The notes under the pieces are model-generated. The model saw nothing but the letters and a program-made list of their open reading frames with translations. It was not told where the DNA came from and made no database searches. From NCBI GenBank assembly GCA_009760855.2, contig WPIO01000001.1, positions 21,606,501-21,670,500 on the forward strand: 64,000 bases of DNA. Reading direction: 5' to 3'. Source of the stretch: Cristatella mucedo (taxonomy: Eukaryota > Bryozoa > Phylactolaemata > Cristatellidae). The translations under genes were made by a program, and so were the position numbers. Below are positions 23,006 to 33,934 of the stretch, piece by piece (within the stretch, counting starts at the first letter, position 1; each line of letters begins with the position of its first letter).

Positions 23006-23810
23006 GATTATAATAATAATAATAATAATGTACTTGATAAAGCGCCCTCAGATAACTCAATCTCTTTCTAGGCACTTTACATTTGCTGCAATGGGAAATG
23101 CAATTGAATGGTGAGTAATATCATGCTTGATAAACAAACAAAATTAATAACATGGTTAGGGGTGACATGCACAGGGTCAGCATGCAAATGTGGTTAATGG
23201 CAGCATGCACAGTGTCAGTATGCATAAGCACGTGAAGGACGAATCACCGGAACCCACTAAATGCTGTCCTAAATAGGTGTTTTAAGTTCCTTTTAAATGT
23301 GGTCAAGTCAGGGGATGTTCTGACGTAAGTCGGGAGGGAGTTCCATGCTTTGTGAGCATACGAACTAAATGCATGGTCTCCAAAGGATTTGAGGTTTGTA
23401 CGAGGTATTTCTAGACTGTTGGATTCCGAAAAGCGGGTGGTACGATGCTTGGCCTGGTTGGGAAGTAGATCTGAGAGATAGGCTGGAGCCTAAAGAATGA
23501 AGTGACCTAAAAGTGAGCGACAAAACCTTGACATCGATCCGTTGCTTGACTGGTAGCCAGTGCAGGTCGGCGAGAAGTGGTGTGATGTGGCAACGGCGAC
23601 GCTCACGACAGACAAGCCTAGCTGCGGAGTTTTGCAGCAGCTGCAATCGCCTGATCGCACATGCCGGTAGGCCAGTAAGCAGTTGTAGAAGTCGAGACAG
23701 GATGTTGCGAATGCATGGACCAACTTGGACGTGGTATCCTTATCTAAACAAGCCCGAATTTGAGCAATGTTATGTAGCTGAAAGTAGGCAGATTTGACAT
23801 TAAATTACCG
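23006..23810 (-). mobile_element. LINE-A 3' fragment, antisense
   Basis: Starts with (AAT)n, then the reversed hairpin, untranslated region and C-terminal coding sequence, up to the KSAYFQLHN region at about 23790. Frameshifts at about 23490 and 23640. Confidence 0.85.
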
Positions 23811-23819
23811 GTAAGTCAG

Positions 23820-24560
23820 AGAGTGGATCTTGAAGTCGATCTACGAGTTGCTAAGTTTGCACCAATCAATTCTAGAGGATCAAGGACACAGGCCGGAAGT
23901 CCTGAATATAGGGTATGCAGTAATCAAGACACGGTGTCACAAAGCATGAACTAGTTTGGTTGTCGTGCTCTAGTTTAAGCAGGCCTGGTTTTGGCAATTT
24001 TCCTCAGCCGAAAGTAGGTCAAATTGACGGCGGAGGCAATATGTTCATCGAATTACGTCTTTTATGGAACAGCACACTCAAGATTATGGGCAGATGTTAC
24101 TGGAGTTATACTAGCTGAACCAATTTTCAGTATTATCTGTTGTAACTTGAATGTAAAACTATCTTGTCTATAACTATTAGGTTGGTCTTATCATCGTTAA
24201 GCTTTAGGTAGAAAGTTTAGTGGCCAACCAAGTGCAAAGATTGTCGATGCTGGCTGCAAAGGAATTAAGTGAGTCGGATGCAGAGCAAAGCTGAGACTGG
24301 TCAAAGGATAGGTAGAGCTGAGTGCCATTCGTCGGCACAGAAAGGAAAGCCAAAATTGTGGTTGGTGGTGACGTCGGGTGAAGGGTGAGTATAGACAGTG
24401 AAAAGAAGGGTGGCACTTACATCTACCCACTGAAATCTCACATTCAGAAACACTGACATCTCTCATTGATGTAGGACCTAACCTGCTTTAGCACCGTGCC
24501 AGGATTACCTGGAAGATCCTTAAATAACCGTGACTCCCAGTCACGATTATTAAGATTGGA
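23820..24560 (-). mobile_element. LINE-C, antisense RT remnant
   Basis: Reverse-strand reading gives NFGFPF.ADDGTQLYLSFDQSQ and SFAASIDNLCTWLATKLS, the YADD neighbourhood of an L2-like RT. Before it are the CLDYCIPYIQDFRP-like and KLVHAL equivalents. More diverged than LINE-A and broken by frameshifts. Confidence 0.65.
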
Positions 24561-24949
24561 AAACGGAGCTTGAGCCCTTAGCAGGAACTGATGCCAGCAG
24601 CAGCCACTTGGTAACAGATTGTGAAGAATCTAGTTCAGAAAAATGCACTGCTGCTCATTTGCCGTGTGTCTTGCTGCTCTTGTTCTTACACTGACTTCAG
24701 ACTAGGTCTTGCTATCGTTAGATTTACTGCCTGGCTTTGCAGTAGTCCGGTTAGAATGAGCTTGGTATGTTCCAGGTTTCATCGTAGCAGGCATCATTCT
24801 GGAGACTTGTGTTGCAGGTGAGTTGGCTGTATGCTTGCCATCATATCCCATTCTCGTGAGCTCATGTGCCATATACTACATGACACTGCATTTCCTGAAA
24901 GTTTTTACATTGAGGGATCAGCCTCAATGGTAATTTGTCCTTATATAGC
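24561..24949. other. Unassigned stretch
   Basis: Nothing recognisable between two LINE remnants. Confidence 0.35.
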
Positions 24950-25435
24950 CGACCCAAGTCCTAGATGATTTCAATTGAGCTTCGACACAACTGACCATGC
25001 GATTATTTCGCCTTGGGTGTGTTGCAATGGTTCAGGTCTTATCTCAGTGGGAGAATTCAGAGAGTGGATTTCAATGGAAAAATATCATCTGCTGAGCCGT
25101 TGGCATATAGGGTACCCCACGGATCCAATTTAGATCCACTCTTTTGCAGTTTTGGCTCTCCTTGCCGGCATAATCACCAAGCACAATCGAGGCTTTCATT
25201 TGTTTGCCGACGACATACAGCTGAACTTGTGTTTTGATCTTTTCTTGCCTTCGAGCAACTCAAACACGCTTTGCTCACTAACATCATGCATAGCTGACCT
25301 TCGTACTTGGATGACAGCAAACCTTCTGAAATCGAATGATGATAACAACGAACACATCAATTAATGGTAAGTCAAGCGTTACCCTGAAACAGGAAAGTCA
25401 AAAGCTCTAAATCGGCTCTACCAGCATATCTTCTG
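24950..25435 (+). mobile_element. LINE-A-like RT core fragment
   Basis: Encodes LQWFRSYLSGRIQRVDFNGK, then a decayed GVPQGS (RVPHGSNLDPL) and FHLFADDIQLNLCFD, where the YADD box has become FADD. Two frameshifts. It ends near 25435 before a LINE-B in the opposite direction. Confidence 0.75.
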
Positions 25436-25454
25436 TGGTGTCTGCATGGAATGG

Positions 25455-26005
25455 AATGTATTGCCGTCTATAACTCCACAAAGCCTAACAGACTGTGTGG
25501 GTGTTATGCAGGAGAGTTTTTTGTAGCACACACAGCCTAAGAGGCTTTCGGTACGCATTCGGTAGCCAACAGACTTAATCTCACGCAACAAATAGAAAGT
25601 GGGAAGCATAGCAGACAGGAGGGCAGTTGAGGTAGTGAGTAGCATGGAAGTAGCAGCTCAGGATGGCTGGAATGGATGTGCCATAGTCGGCAGCACGACA
25701 GTAGTTGTCGTTGCATAAGAATCGTGGAAGTGAGTTCCACAGTCTAGGGCATGCAGAGCAAAAGCTTCTGTTGCCAACGGTATTTAAGCGGAGGAATGGA
25801 ACAGCTAATTTATTGCCCATACAGGACCTGAGGGCACGAGGAGGCTGAAACCAGTGCAGCAGTTCAGCTAGGTATGGTGGAGCCAAGCCGTGGCGGGCCT
25901 TGTGGGTCAGCGTAAGAACTTGGCTCTGTATCCGTTGATCAATCGGCAGCCATCCTAGCTCTTTTAGCAAAGGAGACATATAGTCAAACCTTTGGGTGTC
26001 CTCTT
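25455..26005 (-). mobile_element. LINE-B 3' half, antisense
   Basis: Antisense open frame from YMSPLLKELGWLPIDQRIQS to LWNSLPRFLCNDNY and CPPVCYASHFLF, then the untranslated end (gtaccgaaagcctcttagg) and the reversed terminal hairpin at 25466-25520. The C-terminal frame is nearly unbroken, so this copy is relatively recent. Confidence 0.85.
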
Positions 26006-26640
26006 CCAAAATGACTTGTCGGTAGACCCCCACGGTAGCTCCACAGTCAAGTCTGCCTACTTTCATCAGTGTAACGTTGCAAAAATGTGTGCTCACAGAT
26101 AAGGACGCCGAAGCCAAGGTGGCCCATGCCATCGTGATACCCCGGCTAGACTTTTGAAACCCCATTTACTTGTAGGTCTTCCTGCCATGCAATTACACAC
26201 ACAGTTGGTGCAAAACTTGACAGCCAGGCTTATCTGTCGTTATACTTCGGGGCTGCTACATTATGCTGCTGCTCATCAAATGGCTCCATCGCACCACCAT
26301 CCATCCATCGCACCACCATCCATCGTACCACCTGCTCTTCATACTCTGTCGATTAATCCCGTCCCTGACTAACCTAGAATTTTTTGGAGACTTGTGCTTT
26401 CAGTTACGCTACTGCCAAAGCTTGGAACTCACTACCGGCTCACATCACGTCATCCCCTGATTTGACAACTCTCACAAAGAAACAGAGAATCCTTTACGGT
26501 TCTATGGAGCGTTTGTTCTGTCTGAGGGAATTGTCCTTTTGCGTGGTTATGCGTTATGAAACTCCACACCATGACTAAGGACAACAACTACATGCTTTTT
26601 TATAGCGCCCCAGTGAACCTATCCTTTTTTCCTGTGTGCT
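26006..26640 (+). mobile_element. LINE-A/C-like fragment, sense
   Basis: One frame reads SSLPTFISVTLQKCVLT.KDAEAKVAHAIVIPRLDF, comparable with AAYFQLHNIAKIRACLDKD...[12 protein letters not shown] of LINE-A. It then gives a QLVQNLTARLICR block, an expanded CATC repeat at 26285-26330 and a decayed C-terminal part. It abuts the antisense LINE-B. Confidence 0.6.
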
Positions 26641-27286
26641 TTGCCTACACGTGCATGATCGAGTGATTGCTACTCACGGGGTTCTGTTAACCAGTGGCCG
26701 CGAGTCTTTTGCATGCAAGTCTTAGCGTGACAGTTGTTTGCTTTTCCATGCTTGCCTGAGCAGGATATCTTGCTTCTTTTTATTGACTATAGGTTGTTAC
26801 TTCTCTTGCGACGAGTTGTACAGCAACAGAATAGAGTTTTCATAGGTACAATATATACGACTTATTATTACTATTATAAGAGGGCTCATCTCTATGAGGT
26901 CGGGGTTGAGATGCAGGAAGATATATTATGCACTGATACTCTGCGAAGCTATTTGTACTTCAAGAACAGAAGTTCTCTGAGTACAATGTGTGCAATATAA
27001 GCAGTCCTGGCTACGATTATGTGGTATTTCCTGTGCAAGCAGTTTCAATTGATTACGGCTTATCAAATAGTATCTATGAAGCCACCTCTTTTATATAGTC
27101 TGCACTCAATTCGAAGAAAATACCCCTATTTCCTGATTGAATGTGTATAGAAATGGAATTGCGTATGCGAGCATTTTACTATATATAGCACACCTCCGCT
27201 GGCTGTTATTATTATTTTAGTTGGCTGAAGCCTATGTTCCGGCAAAAAATATGTGACATCTCAGTTGCACTCAGTTGCCAGGGAAT
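26641..27286. other. Unassigned stretch
   Basis: No gene or repeat recognised. AT-rich, with short pyrimidine-rich segments. Confidence 0.35.
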
Positions 27287-27443
27287 GCTAGCCCAGGGGG
27301 TAAGGAGCTTGCTCTTTATGACCGAGGTCGTGGGTTCGAATCCTGTAGTGGGCGATCCTATACTGCCAACTCCAAATGGTGGTGATAGCCGTTAAGAATC
27401 TTCTGCTGCTATACAAATGAAGCTGTTAAATCAGCTAGTATTC
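27287..27443 (+). mobile_element. SINE-A, reference-quality copy
   Basis: tRNA-derived head with A box TAGCCCAGGGGGTAAGG and a perfect RNA polymerase III B box GGTTCGAATCC; body cctgtagtgggcgatcc...ggtggtgatagccgttaag; tail gctatacaaatgaagctgtt ending atcagctagtattc. Confidence 0.88.
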
Positions 27444-27484
27444 AGTGAGTTTTGATATCACAGTATGCAGGAGCAAGTCAGGAC

Positions 27485-27955
27485 TATGTAATGCTGACCC
27501 ACGAAGCCCGCCACGGCTTGGCTTCTCCAGACCTAGCTGAATTGCTGCACCCGTTTCAGCCTTTTCGGGCCCTCAGGTCCTGTATGGACAATGCATTAGT
27601 TGTTCTATTCCTTCGCTTAAAGACTGTTGGTAGCAGCTTTGGTTCTGCATGTCCTAAACTGTGGCTTCCACGAGTCTTACGCAACGACAACTGCTGCCGT
27701 GCTGCCGACTATGGCACATCCTTTCCAGCCGTCCTGAGCTGCTACTTCCATGCTACTCACTACCTCAACTGCCCTCCTGACTCTGCTACGCTTCCCACTT
27801 CCTCTTTGTTTCGTGAGATGAAGTCTGTTGGCTACCGAATGCCTACCGAAAGCTGCTTAGGCTGTGAGTGTGCTATACACACATCTCCTGCATAACACCC
27901 ACATAGTCTATGTGGCTTTGTGGAGTTACAGACGGAAATACATTACATTACAGTA
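27485..27955 (+). mobile_element. LINE-B 3' fragment
   Basis: Open frame from LTHEARHGLASPDLAELLHPF to CAIHTSPA-stop, then the terminal hairpin (gtaacacccacatagtc-like) and gacggaaatacattacattacag. The ACATT repeats are the LINE-B equivalent of the ATT tail. Confidence 0.88.
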
Positions 27956-28239
27956 ATAGGAGATGCGTGCAAATGTACGTCACCCCAGGTTAATGCCGAT
28001 GCAAGCCAGGTTAAAGCTGATGCGAAGGTGTCGCAATTAGCTGGAGCTCAGTTTGGACTTCCTTCACCATCCTGTAGTGGTGCTTTTTTAAGTCTGTCGC
28101 TCAATTTGAGCTATAATCAAGACGTAGGCCTCTGCTAAAATTTGCCACTCAAAGCAAGGATGGTGCTTTGTTTAGGATGCAAGGAAGGAAGGCGACTTCA
28201 GTGAACCGTGGAAGTTCACAGGAGAGGAAGAGAAGTGAT

Positions 28240-28372
<133 letters not shown>

Positions 28373-28404
28373 AGTATCCTGAGGTAAAATATGCATAATA
28401 TCGA

Positions 28405-28650
28405 TTAGGCTCTATCTGCGTGGCCAGAGTTGAAAAGGACTAGACTGAAAGGCTGACAGCCACGAAGTCGTGTCTCAGGTCTGTAGGATTCGATAGACTT
28501 GCTGTTGGGACCTGCCGTTTCAAAACGTATGCGATAGTGCTCAGTCTCGCGACCTCCTGCTTGCTGCAAATCGTTACCTGAGCATTTTTTGTCATATTTC
28601 AAGACCAGCTTGAGGGCCCTACCTTTGTGGTGCCGGTTTGTAATTCACAA
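28405..28650 (-). other. Possible coding exon or pseudogene of unknown type
   Basis: Antisense frame reads HHKGRALKLVLKYDKKCSGN, then DLQQAGGRETEHYRIRFETA and a hydrophobic end before a stop at 28405. Composition looks protein-like, but I recognise no family. An internal CAG-GTAACG could be a splice donor. It may be chance. Confidence 0.2.
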
Positions 28651-28654
28651 TGGC

Positions 28655-30435
28655 CTGCACTGACGAGATCAATGCAACATCACGAAAAAAGTCACGAAAA
28701 AAGACTAATCTGTAACATGAAAAAGCAGCGGTATATTACTGCAAAATGGCTCAAGAATAATGCAGGTACAATTCAAAAGTTAGTTAAAAATCAGTGTCAA
28801 GACCAGTATTTGTGCTGCAATCTTGGCATCTTTTTTCATGCTTTTAACTTTTTCTTTTGGTAGCACTACAGCGACTAGATGACTGCTATGACATCTTCAC
28901 TCCAGACGTATAAAAATCTATCTCGAGTTTCTGAATCCTCAGTATTTGTTCTGGTATGGGATATGCACGGTGTGTGATGCAGAGCAAGGCTACTGCTGCA
29001 GGTACCTCGATGTACTTGCAGAGTCGACGCCGGAAGCAGCAAGAATCGCCTTGTTCATCATTGGTGGCATTTTTTGTCTCCCACCATGTGAGTCTATCGC
29101 CAGGCGGCTGGTTGCATAGTATATTTTTTGGCGTTTTGAAGGAAAGTGCATTGCTAACAATTCTTGTGATGCTTTGTAGCATACTACCTCCTCTATTCAC
29201 GACCATGCAATCGACAGGAAATCGGTGCTTACTAGAGTTACTTTCCCGAAAGTTGTCGGGTGAACAGTACTCTAGTTATAGCACCGTGGCAAGAAGATGG
29301 AACGTAGCTGCACTCACTAAAGATGGCTCGGAGCTGAGACTCGTAGTAGCATCCAATCCAGTATGGCCGTGGAAAGCTCGATGTTTACTTCTTTCTTGGT
29401 AGGCAGATGTTGATATTTTATTGTTAATGGACATGCATTCATGTGTTGTTCTCTTAAGTCCTTGCGAGCTTTCGGATGGGCGTTGATGCATACTTTGAAG
29501 CCACCTATTCTGAATGGCAAGTCTTTGGTTGCATCATGTGCTATTGCCTGCAATCATGTTCCGCGATCGAGTTGTACTTTCATCATCGTTATTTATGCCG
29601 TTAAGGTCTTTCTTAGCACTATTTGTCAGCTTGATCAGTTCCAAATATTTACAGATAGCTCTTGAGACAGAACTCAGATGTCCATTGCCTTAGCATGAGG
29701 ATAGCCATCTAGTAAAGTAGCTGTTCTGGTAGTAGCTATTTTTAATTGTTTGTTGACTTCTTTAGTTAAATTATACAATTGTTTGTAGTATCACATTATA
29801 TCGTAACAGTTGTTAACTACATGGTACTGTAAAATGCACCAACTACCATTCAATCGGTGTACGTAACTGCCATTCAGTCCATTTACATTTGATATGGTGC
29901 CATTCAATTTGCACTCTATGTGACACCGACAGACTGTGATGGAGTTTTGTGGCAGTAGCATTTTGCTTGCTTTGATGTCATTAACTAGTACTAGATGTAC
30001 GTTTACATTTTTACCGACGACTCGAGCTATGAATGGTAACGAACCAGCAGACGACTTACGTTATTTGAATTCCCAAGCCAATAAAATGCTTTGCCGGTTG
30101 TTTAAGAGTGAAGCAGACTACACAAGTCATGCACGCATCATGCAATTTTCTTGAAAACGGAGCCTGACCCAGGGCTTTTGATCGGTTAGACCTGACGGTG
30201 CTACTTGAAGCCACATGAAGATCGCAAGACCAGCTTTCGGCTTGTGAAATCTCCTTTAATGTGCGATCAAGTTTCATCGAAATTCAAGCCTTCATGATTG
30301 TATCTAATTAGATAAGCTAACTCGATAAGCTCGATCTCAGTGTGACTATATTTGTTATCTCCACGAAAACTAAGCATTGTTAAGCATTGAAAATATATCT
30401 GTAGCGTACTCAATTTTTTTTAAAGGCTTTTATTG
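28655..30435. other. Unassigned stretch
   Basis: No family recognised. The + strand frame 28956-29402 (148 codons) and the antisense frame 29317-29553 overlap and have no convincing motif or splice structure. Confidence 0.35.
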
Positions 30436-30645
30436 GGGATCCGGTAGCCAGTAGACTTCGTCTGAGCCAACAAAGAGAAAAAGAAAAGCTGAGTTACAGT
30501 AGCCTGCTCTAGAGAGAATTTGGAAGCAAGCCAGATCTTTATAGTCAGCCACGTTAGTAAGTGGTCCTTAACCGTGGATGAGGATTGGACATGGTGACTA
30601 GCTGTGGAGGTGGACTTCTGAACACATTTTTAGAGGGCACACAAG
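30436..30645 (-). mobile_element. LINE-B remnants, antisense
   Basis: gatccggtagccagtagacttcgtctgagcc matches the reversed LINE-B 3' region. From ~30555, gtggtccttaaccgtggatgaggattgg...gactagctgtggaggtg matches 45360-45420 (reversed LINE-B RT C-terminus). Two pieces, so internally deleted. Confidence 0.6.
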
Positions 30646-31392
30646 CAGTCGTTGAAGAAACCACTCAAATTAAGGGTACTACTCAGCGCTGGTCACTCGA
30701 ATGCTCATCCGATTAGTAAAGTAAATCGCTAATTCTATCCATCCGTTTAGAATTTCCTATGAGTGGTTTTATCTGTATTTAGTTTAAAGAATGGGCCGAC
30801 AAACGCGACTTCGTGCCTGCAATTCAGGCGCTTTCAGTTGATTCCGATGACTAATCGGTCACAGCTGATTCGGATGACTTGAATGACAAGTACAGCGTAG
30901 AAGTAGATGGCAGCATAGAAGTGATAGTCGACGCCTCGGATGTGAATTATTTTTATTTGATTCTTGAGTGCACACCCTGCATAGTACCATCCCGTTTCTG
31001 AAGAATTTACACTGGCTAGCCATCTAACACTTTGTCCCAAAATAAGGCAGGGAAGTCCTAAACACTTTTTCCTATTGGCCATTTCTTACAAACCGGGCAC
31101 ATGAGCTAGGGTTCTCACATCCCAGCAGGCATGCAGGTACGCGGGCTACGTTCGCATACCCAGCAGCAATCTACATTTGCCAAAGAAGGAGATAAAACAA
31201 GCAAGTACTCAACTCCTACAAAATGACTTTACTACGCATAAAATGAAAATTTGGCTAAGCCAAAAACATTGTGAAAAGCACACTGTCTTGCACAGATCAA
31301 AGCATTTGGACCGCATCCTCACAGCTGACAGCAGGTAATGATAGGTCTCGAGCTTTCCAGCCCCTATCAAGACCCATTCATGCTGCCGAGGC
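30646..31392. other. Unassigned stretch
   Basis: Nothing recognised. Confidence 0.35.
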
Positions 31393-31575
31393 ACACATAT
31401 CACAGGATTCGAACCCACAACCTCGTGACCGATGTCGTGAAAAGCAACCGCCTTACCTAGTGTGCCATCACGGCTCGCGGTGGGCGATCCTTTATGGCAG
31501 CTGCAAGCGGTAGTGATAGCCGTAAAGGCTCTTCTGTCGCTATACAGACGAGGTTGTTAGATCAGCTAGCATTTT
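31393..31575 (+). mobile_element. SINE-A with inverted tRNA-like head
   Basis: Bases 31395-31470 are the reverse complement of the SINE-A head (reversed B box GGATTCGAACCC, reversed A box ccttacctagtgtgcc). The body and tail (gtgggcgatcctttatggc ... atcagctagcattt) follow in the + direction. The body matches the copy at 57905. The inversion breakpoint sits at the head/body junction. Confidence 0.8.
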
Positions 31576-31737
31576 TGTCAATGATCACTGATGGGCATTT
31601 ATTTTGAACTTTTCATTGAACCAATCTCATTTGTATGAAGCTGCTGCAAAAAATCGAAATTAAGACTAACCGATTGACCAAACGGGCGTAAGTAGTCAGC
31701 CGGCAGATGCCCGCCTGAAGCAGAACCGACAGATTTA

Positions 31738-31868
31738 AATATAATTCATTTGTATAGCGCCCCAAGAGAACTTACTCTCTATTCAGGCGCTTCACATATG
31801 CCTCGAGCCCACGACCTCAGCCAGGCCTTGGTCGGGGCGAGCACCTTAACCGCTAGACCAAACCAGCT
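31738..31868 (-). mobile_element. SINE-B, antisense
   Basis: Starts with the reversed tail (aatataattcatttgtatag, then gcgccccaagagaac...aggcgctt), followed by the reversed B box ctcgagccc and reversed A box ccttaaccgctagaccaaacca. Complete. Confidence 0.85.
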
Positions 31869-31959
31869 CGGCCTGTCGGCCAGCTGAGACTCCAGATGAG
31901 ACAGGGATAGCTTTCGACCTCCAATACTCCTTCCTACCAAGTATTTACCACCCAATACT

Positions 31960-32250
31960 GACGGGTTAAGACTATGCAACGACAACCACTCTCCTGCTGC
32001 CGACTATGGCTCATCCTTTTCAGTGATCCTGAGCTGCTACTTCCATGCTACACACTACCTCAACTGCTCTCCTGACTCTGCTATGCTTCCCACTTTCTCT
32101 TTGTTACGTGAGATGAAGTCTGTTGGGCTACCGAATACGTATCGAAAGCCTCTTAGGCTGTGAGTGTGCTACACAAAACTTTCCTGCGTAACACTCGCAT
32201 AGTCTTTATAGCTTTGTGGAGTTACAGACGGAGATACATTACATTACTGC
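31960..32250 (+). mobile_element. LINE-B 3' fragment
   Basis: Begins at the LCNDNHSPAADYGSS-like segment and runs through the untranslated region to the hairpin and gacggagatacattacattac tail. Confidence 0.85.
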
Positions 32251-32270
32251 CTGCTTTTAATTACAACTAG

Positions 32271-32527
32271 GTATATTGTTCAATGCTTTCTTATCTCAAC
32301 TTGATCCTGGCAAGTCGCTTAATAATCCGGTGAAGTTTTCAGCTGTTAATGTTAACATTAATTTTGCCGATGATCCTCGCAAAAGTTATCTGTCCAGTCA
32401 TATTGGGCTGGAGCCAAAAACATAAAAAACTATCAAACCTTTTGATCTCTCATTCGTTCCGGGCTCGACCGTACTGATAGACAGTCAACCACTAATGCAA
32501 GTGCCACCAAAGTATAAGGTTCTAAAG
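32271..32527 (+). other. Candidate exon or gene remnant of unknown family
   Basis: One frame reads LFNAFLSQLDPGKSLNNPVK, later NFADDPRKSYLSSHIGLEPK, a TAA at 32423, then PFDLSFVPGSTVLIDSQPLM and PPKYKVLK before AAG-GTATTG, a possible splice donor at 32527/32528. Acceptor-like AG at 32269-32270. The long protein-like frame on both sides of one stop suggests a decayed exon. Function unknown. Confidence 0.3.
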
Positions 32528-32689
32528 GTATTGTTTTAAAATCTTGACTAACTCCTTAGCTCTGTAAGTGGCTAGGGTGAATCGAGTGGATTGTTAATGG
32601 TTTCGCTCAGGTCGTGTGTTTAGTTTGTATCAACAAGTACTTGCATACTAAAATTTACAGTGGGGCCAGTTAAGTTGTTCAATTTAAAT

Positions 32690-32842
32690 AGGTTAGCTGA
32701 TTCAATAGCCTCATTTATGCAGCAACGGAAGATTTTCTACGGCTATCATCAGGGCTTGTAGTGGGCAATAAAGGATCGCCCACTGCAGGACTCGAACCAA
32801 CGACCTGGGTCGTTAAGAGTGAGCACGTTAACAGCAGGCTAA
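32690..32842 (-). mobile_element. SINE-A, antisense
   Basis: Reversed tail (gattcaatagcctcatttatgcagc), body (gggcaataaaggatcgcccactgc) and reversed B box (ggactcgaacc) and head. It is one of two SINE-A copies in the same orientation within 450 bp. Confidence 0.8.
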
Positions 32843-32974
32843 AATCCAGTTGTTCTCACTCGCTTCGCCAATTTTGGAGCAAGTTTTGATTTCTTTAGAT
32901 TCTTAGCTTTATTGATTTTTTACTGAGTTATGAAAGTATATGATCTACGCTGATTATTACATATGCTGATTGCA

Positions 32975-33128
32975 TTAGCTGATTTAACGGCCTCATTTGT
33001 ATAGCGACAGAAGAGCATTAACGGCTATCACCACTGCTTGCAGTGAGCAATACAGTATCGCCCACTGCAGGACTCGAACCTACGATCAGGGTCGTGAAGA
33101 ACGAACGCCTTATCCCTGGGCTAAGACC
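32975..33128 (-). mobile_element. SINE-A, antisense
   Basis: Reversed tail (gatttaacggcctcatttgt), body (gggc-like atacagtatcgcccactgc), reversed B box (ggactcgaacc) and reversed A box ending ccttatccctgggctaagacc. Complete and closer to consensus than its neighbour. Confidence 0.85.
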
Positions 33129-33361
33129 CAGGGGCGGGACGTGATTCATAAAATGAAAATATGACACCCATGCTTAGACAGTTGATTGCAGAGATATGAA
33201 GTGCCGCCATTCGAAGATGGCAAGAAACTAGGCATCACATAACGTACTTCGGTGCTCATGCCATATCCTCCTGAATGAGGTATCCCTAACTCGAGCATCA
33301 CATGCACCACGCTCGGCGATACTTGTTAAATCGTAATTATCGTCACTAAACTGGCGCTTGT

Positions 33362-33928
33362 TATAATAATAATGCACTTGATAAAGCGCCCTTAGAGAAC
33401 TCAGTCTCTTTCTAGGCGCTTCACATTTGCTGCAAAGGGAAGCGCGATTGAACGGTGAATAATATCATGCTTGATAAACATGAATAACATGGTTAGGGGT
33501 GACATGCACAGGGTCAGCATGCCAATGTGGTTAATGGCAGCATGCACAGTGTCAGCACGCATAAGCACATGAAGGACGAAATCACAGGGACCCACTAAAT
33601 GGTCTCCTAAATAGGTGTGTTCTTTTTAAATGTGGTCAAGTCAGGGAATGTTCTGACGCAAGTCGGGAGTGAGTTCCAGGCTTTGAAAGCATACGAACTA
33701 AATGCACGGTCTCCAAAGGAGTTGAGGTTAGTACGAGGTATTGGTAAACTGCTGGATTCCGAAAAGCGGGTGGTACGATGCTTGGCCTGATGGGGGAGTA
33801 TGTCGGAGAGATAGGCTGGAGCCATAGAATGAAGGGACCTGAAAGTGAGCGACAAGACCTTGAAGTCGATCCGTTGCTTAACTGGTAGCCAGTGCAGGTC
33901 GGCGTGAAGTGGTGTGTAAAACCATAGT
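33362..33928 (-). mobile_element. LINE-A 3' fragment, antisense
   Basis: AAT tail, reversed hairpin, untranslated region and C-terminal coding part ([20 protein letters not shown] and on to AFSSYAFKAWNSLPTCV). Ends at the [11 protein letters not shown] segment. Confidence 0.85.
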
Positions 33929-33934
33929 ACTAAT

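Noticed and set aside
27300-27355. Functional tRNA gene
   Set aside because: A and B boxes are present but the cloverleaf is not intact, and the same head recurs fused to one body and tail, so it is a SINE.
33362-33720. CRISPR-like or other regularly spaced array from the many similar short blocks
   Set aside because: The similar blocks are dispersed LINE-A 3' ends with different truncation points; there are no regular spacers.
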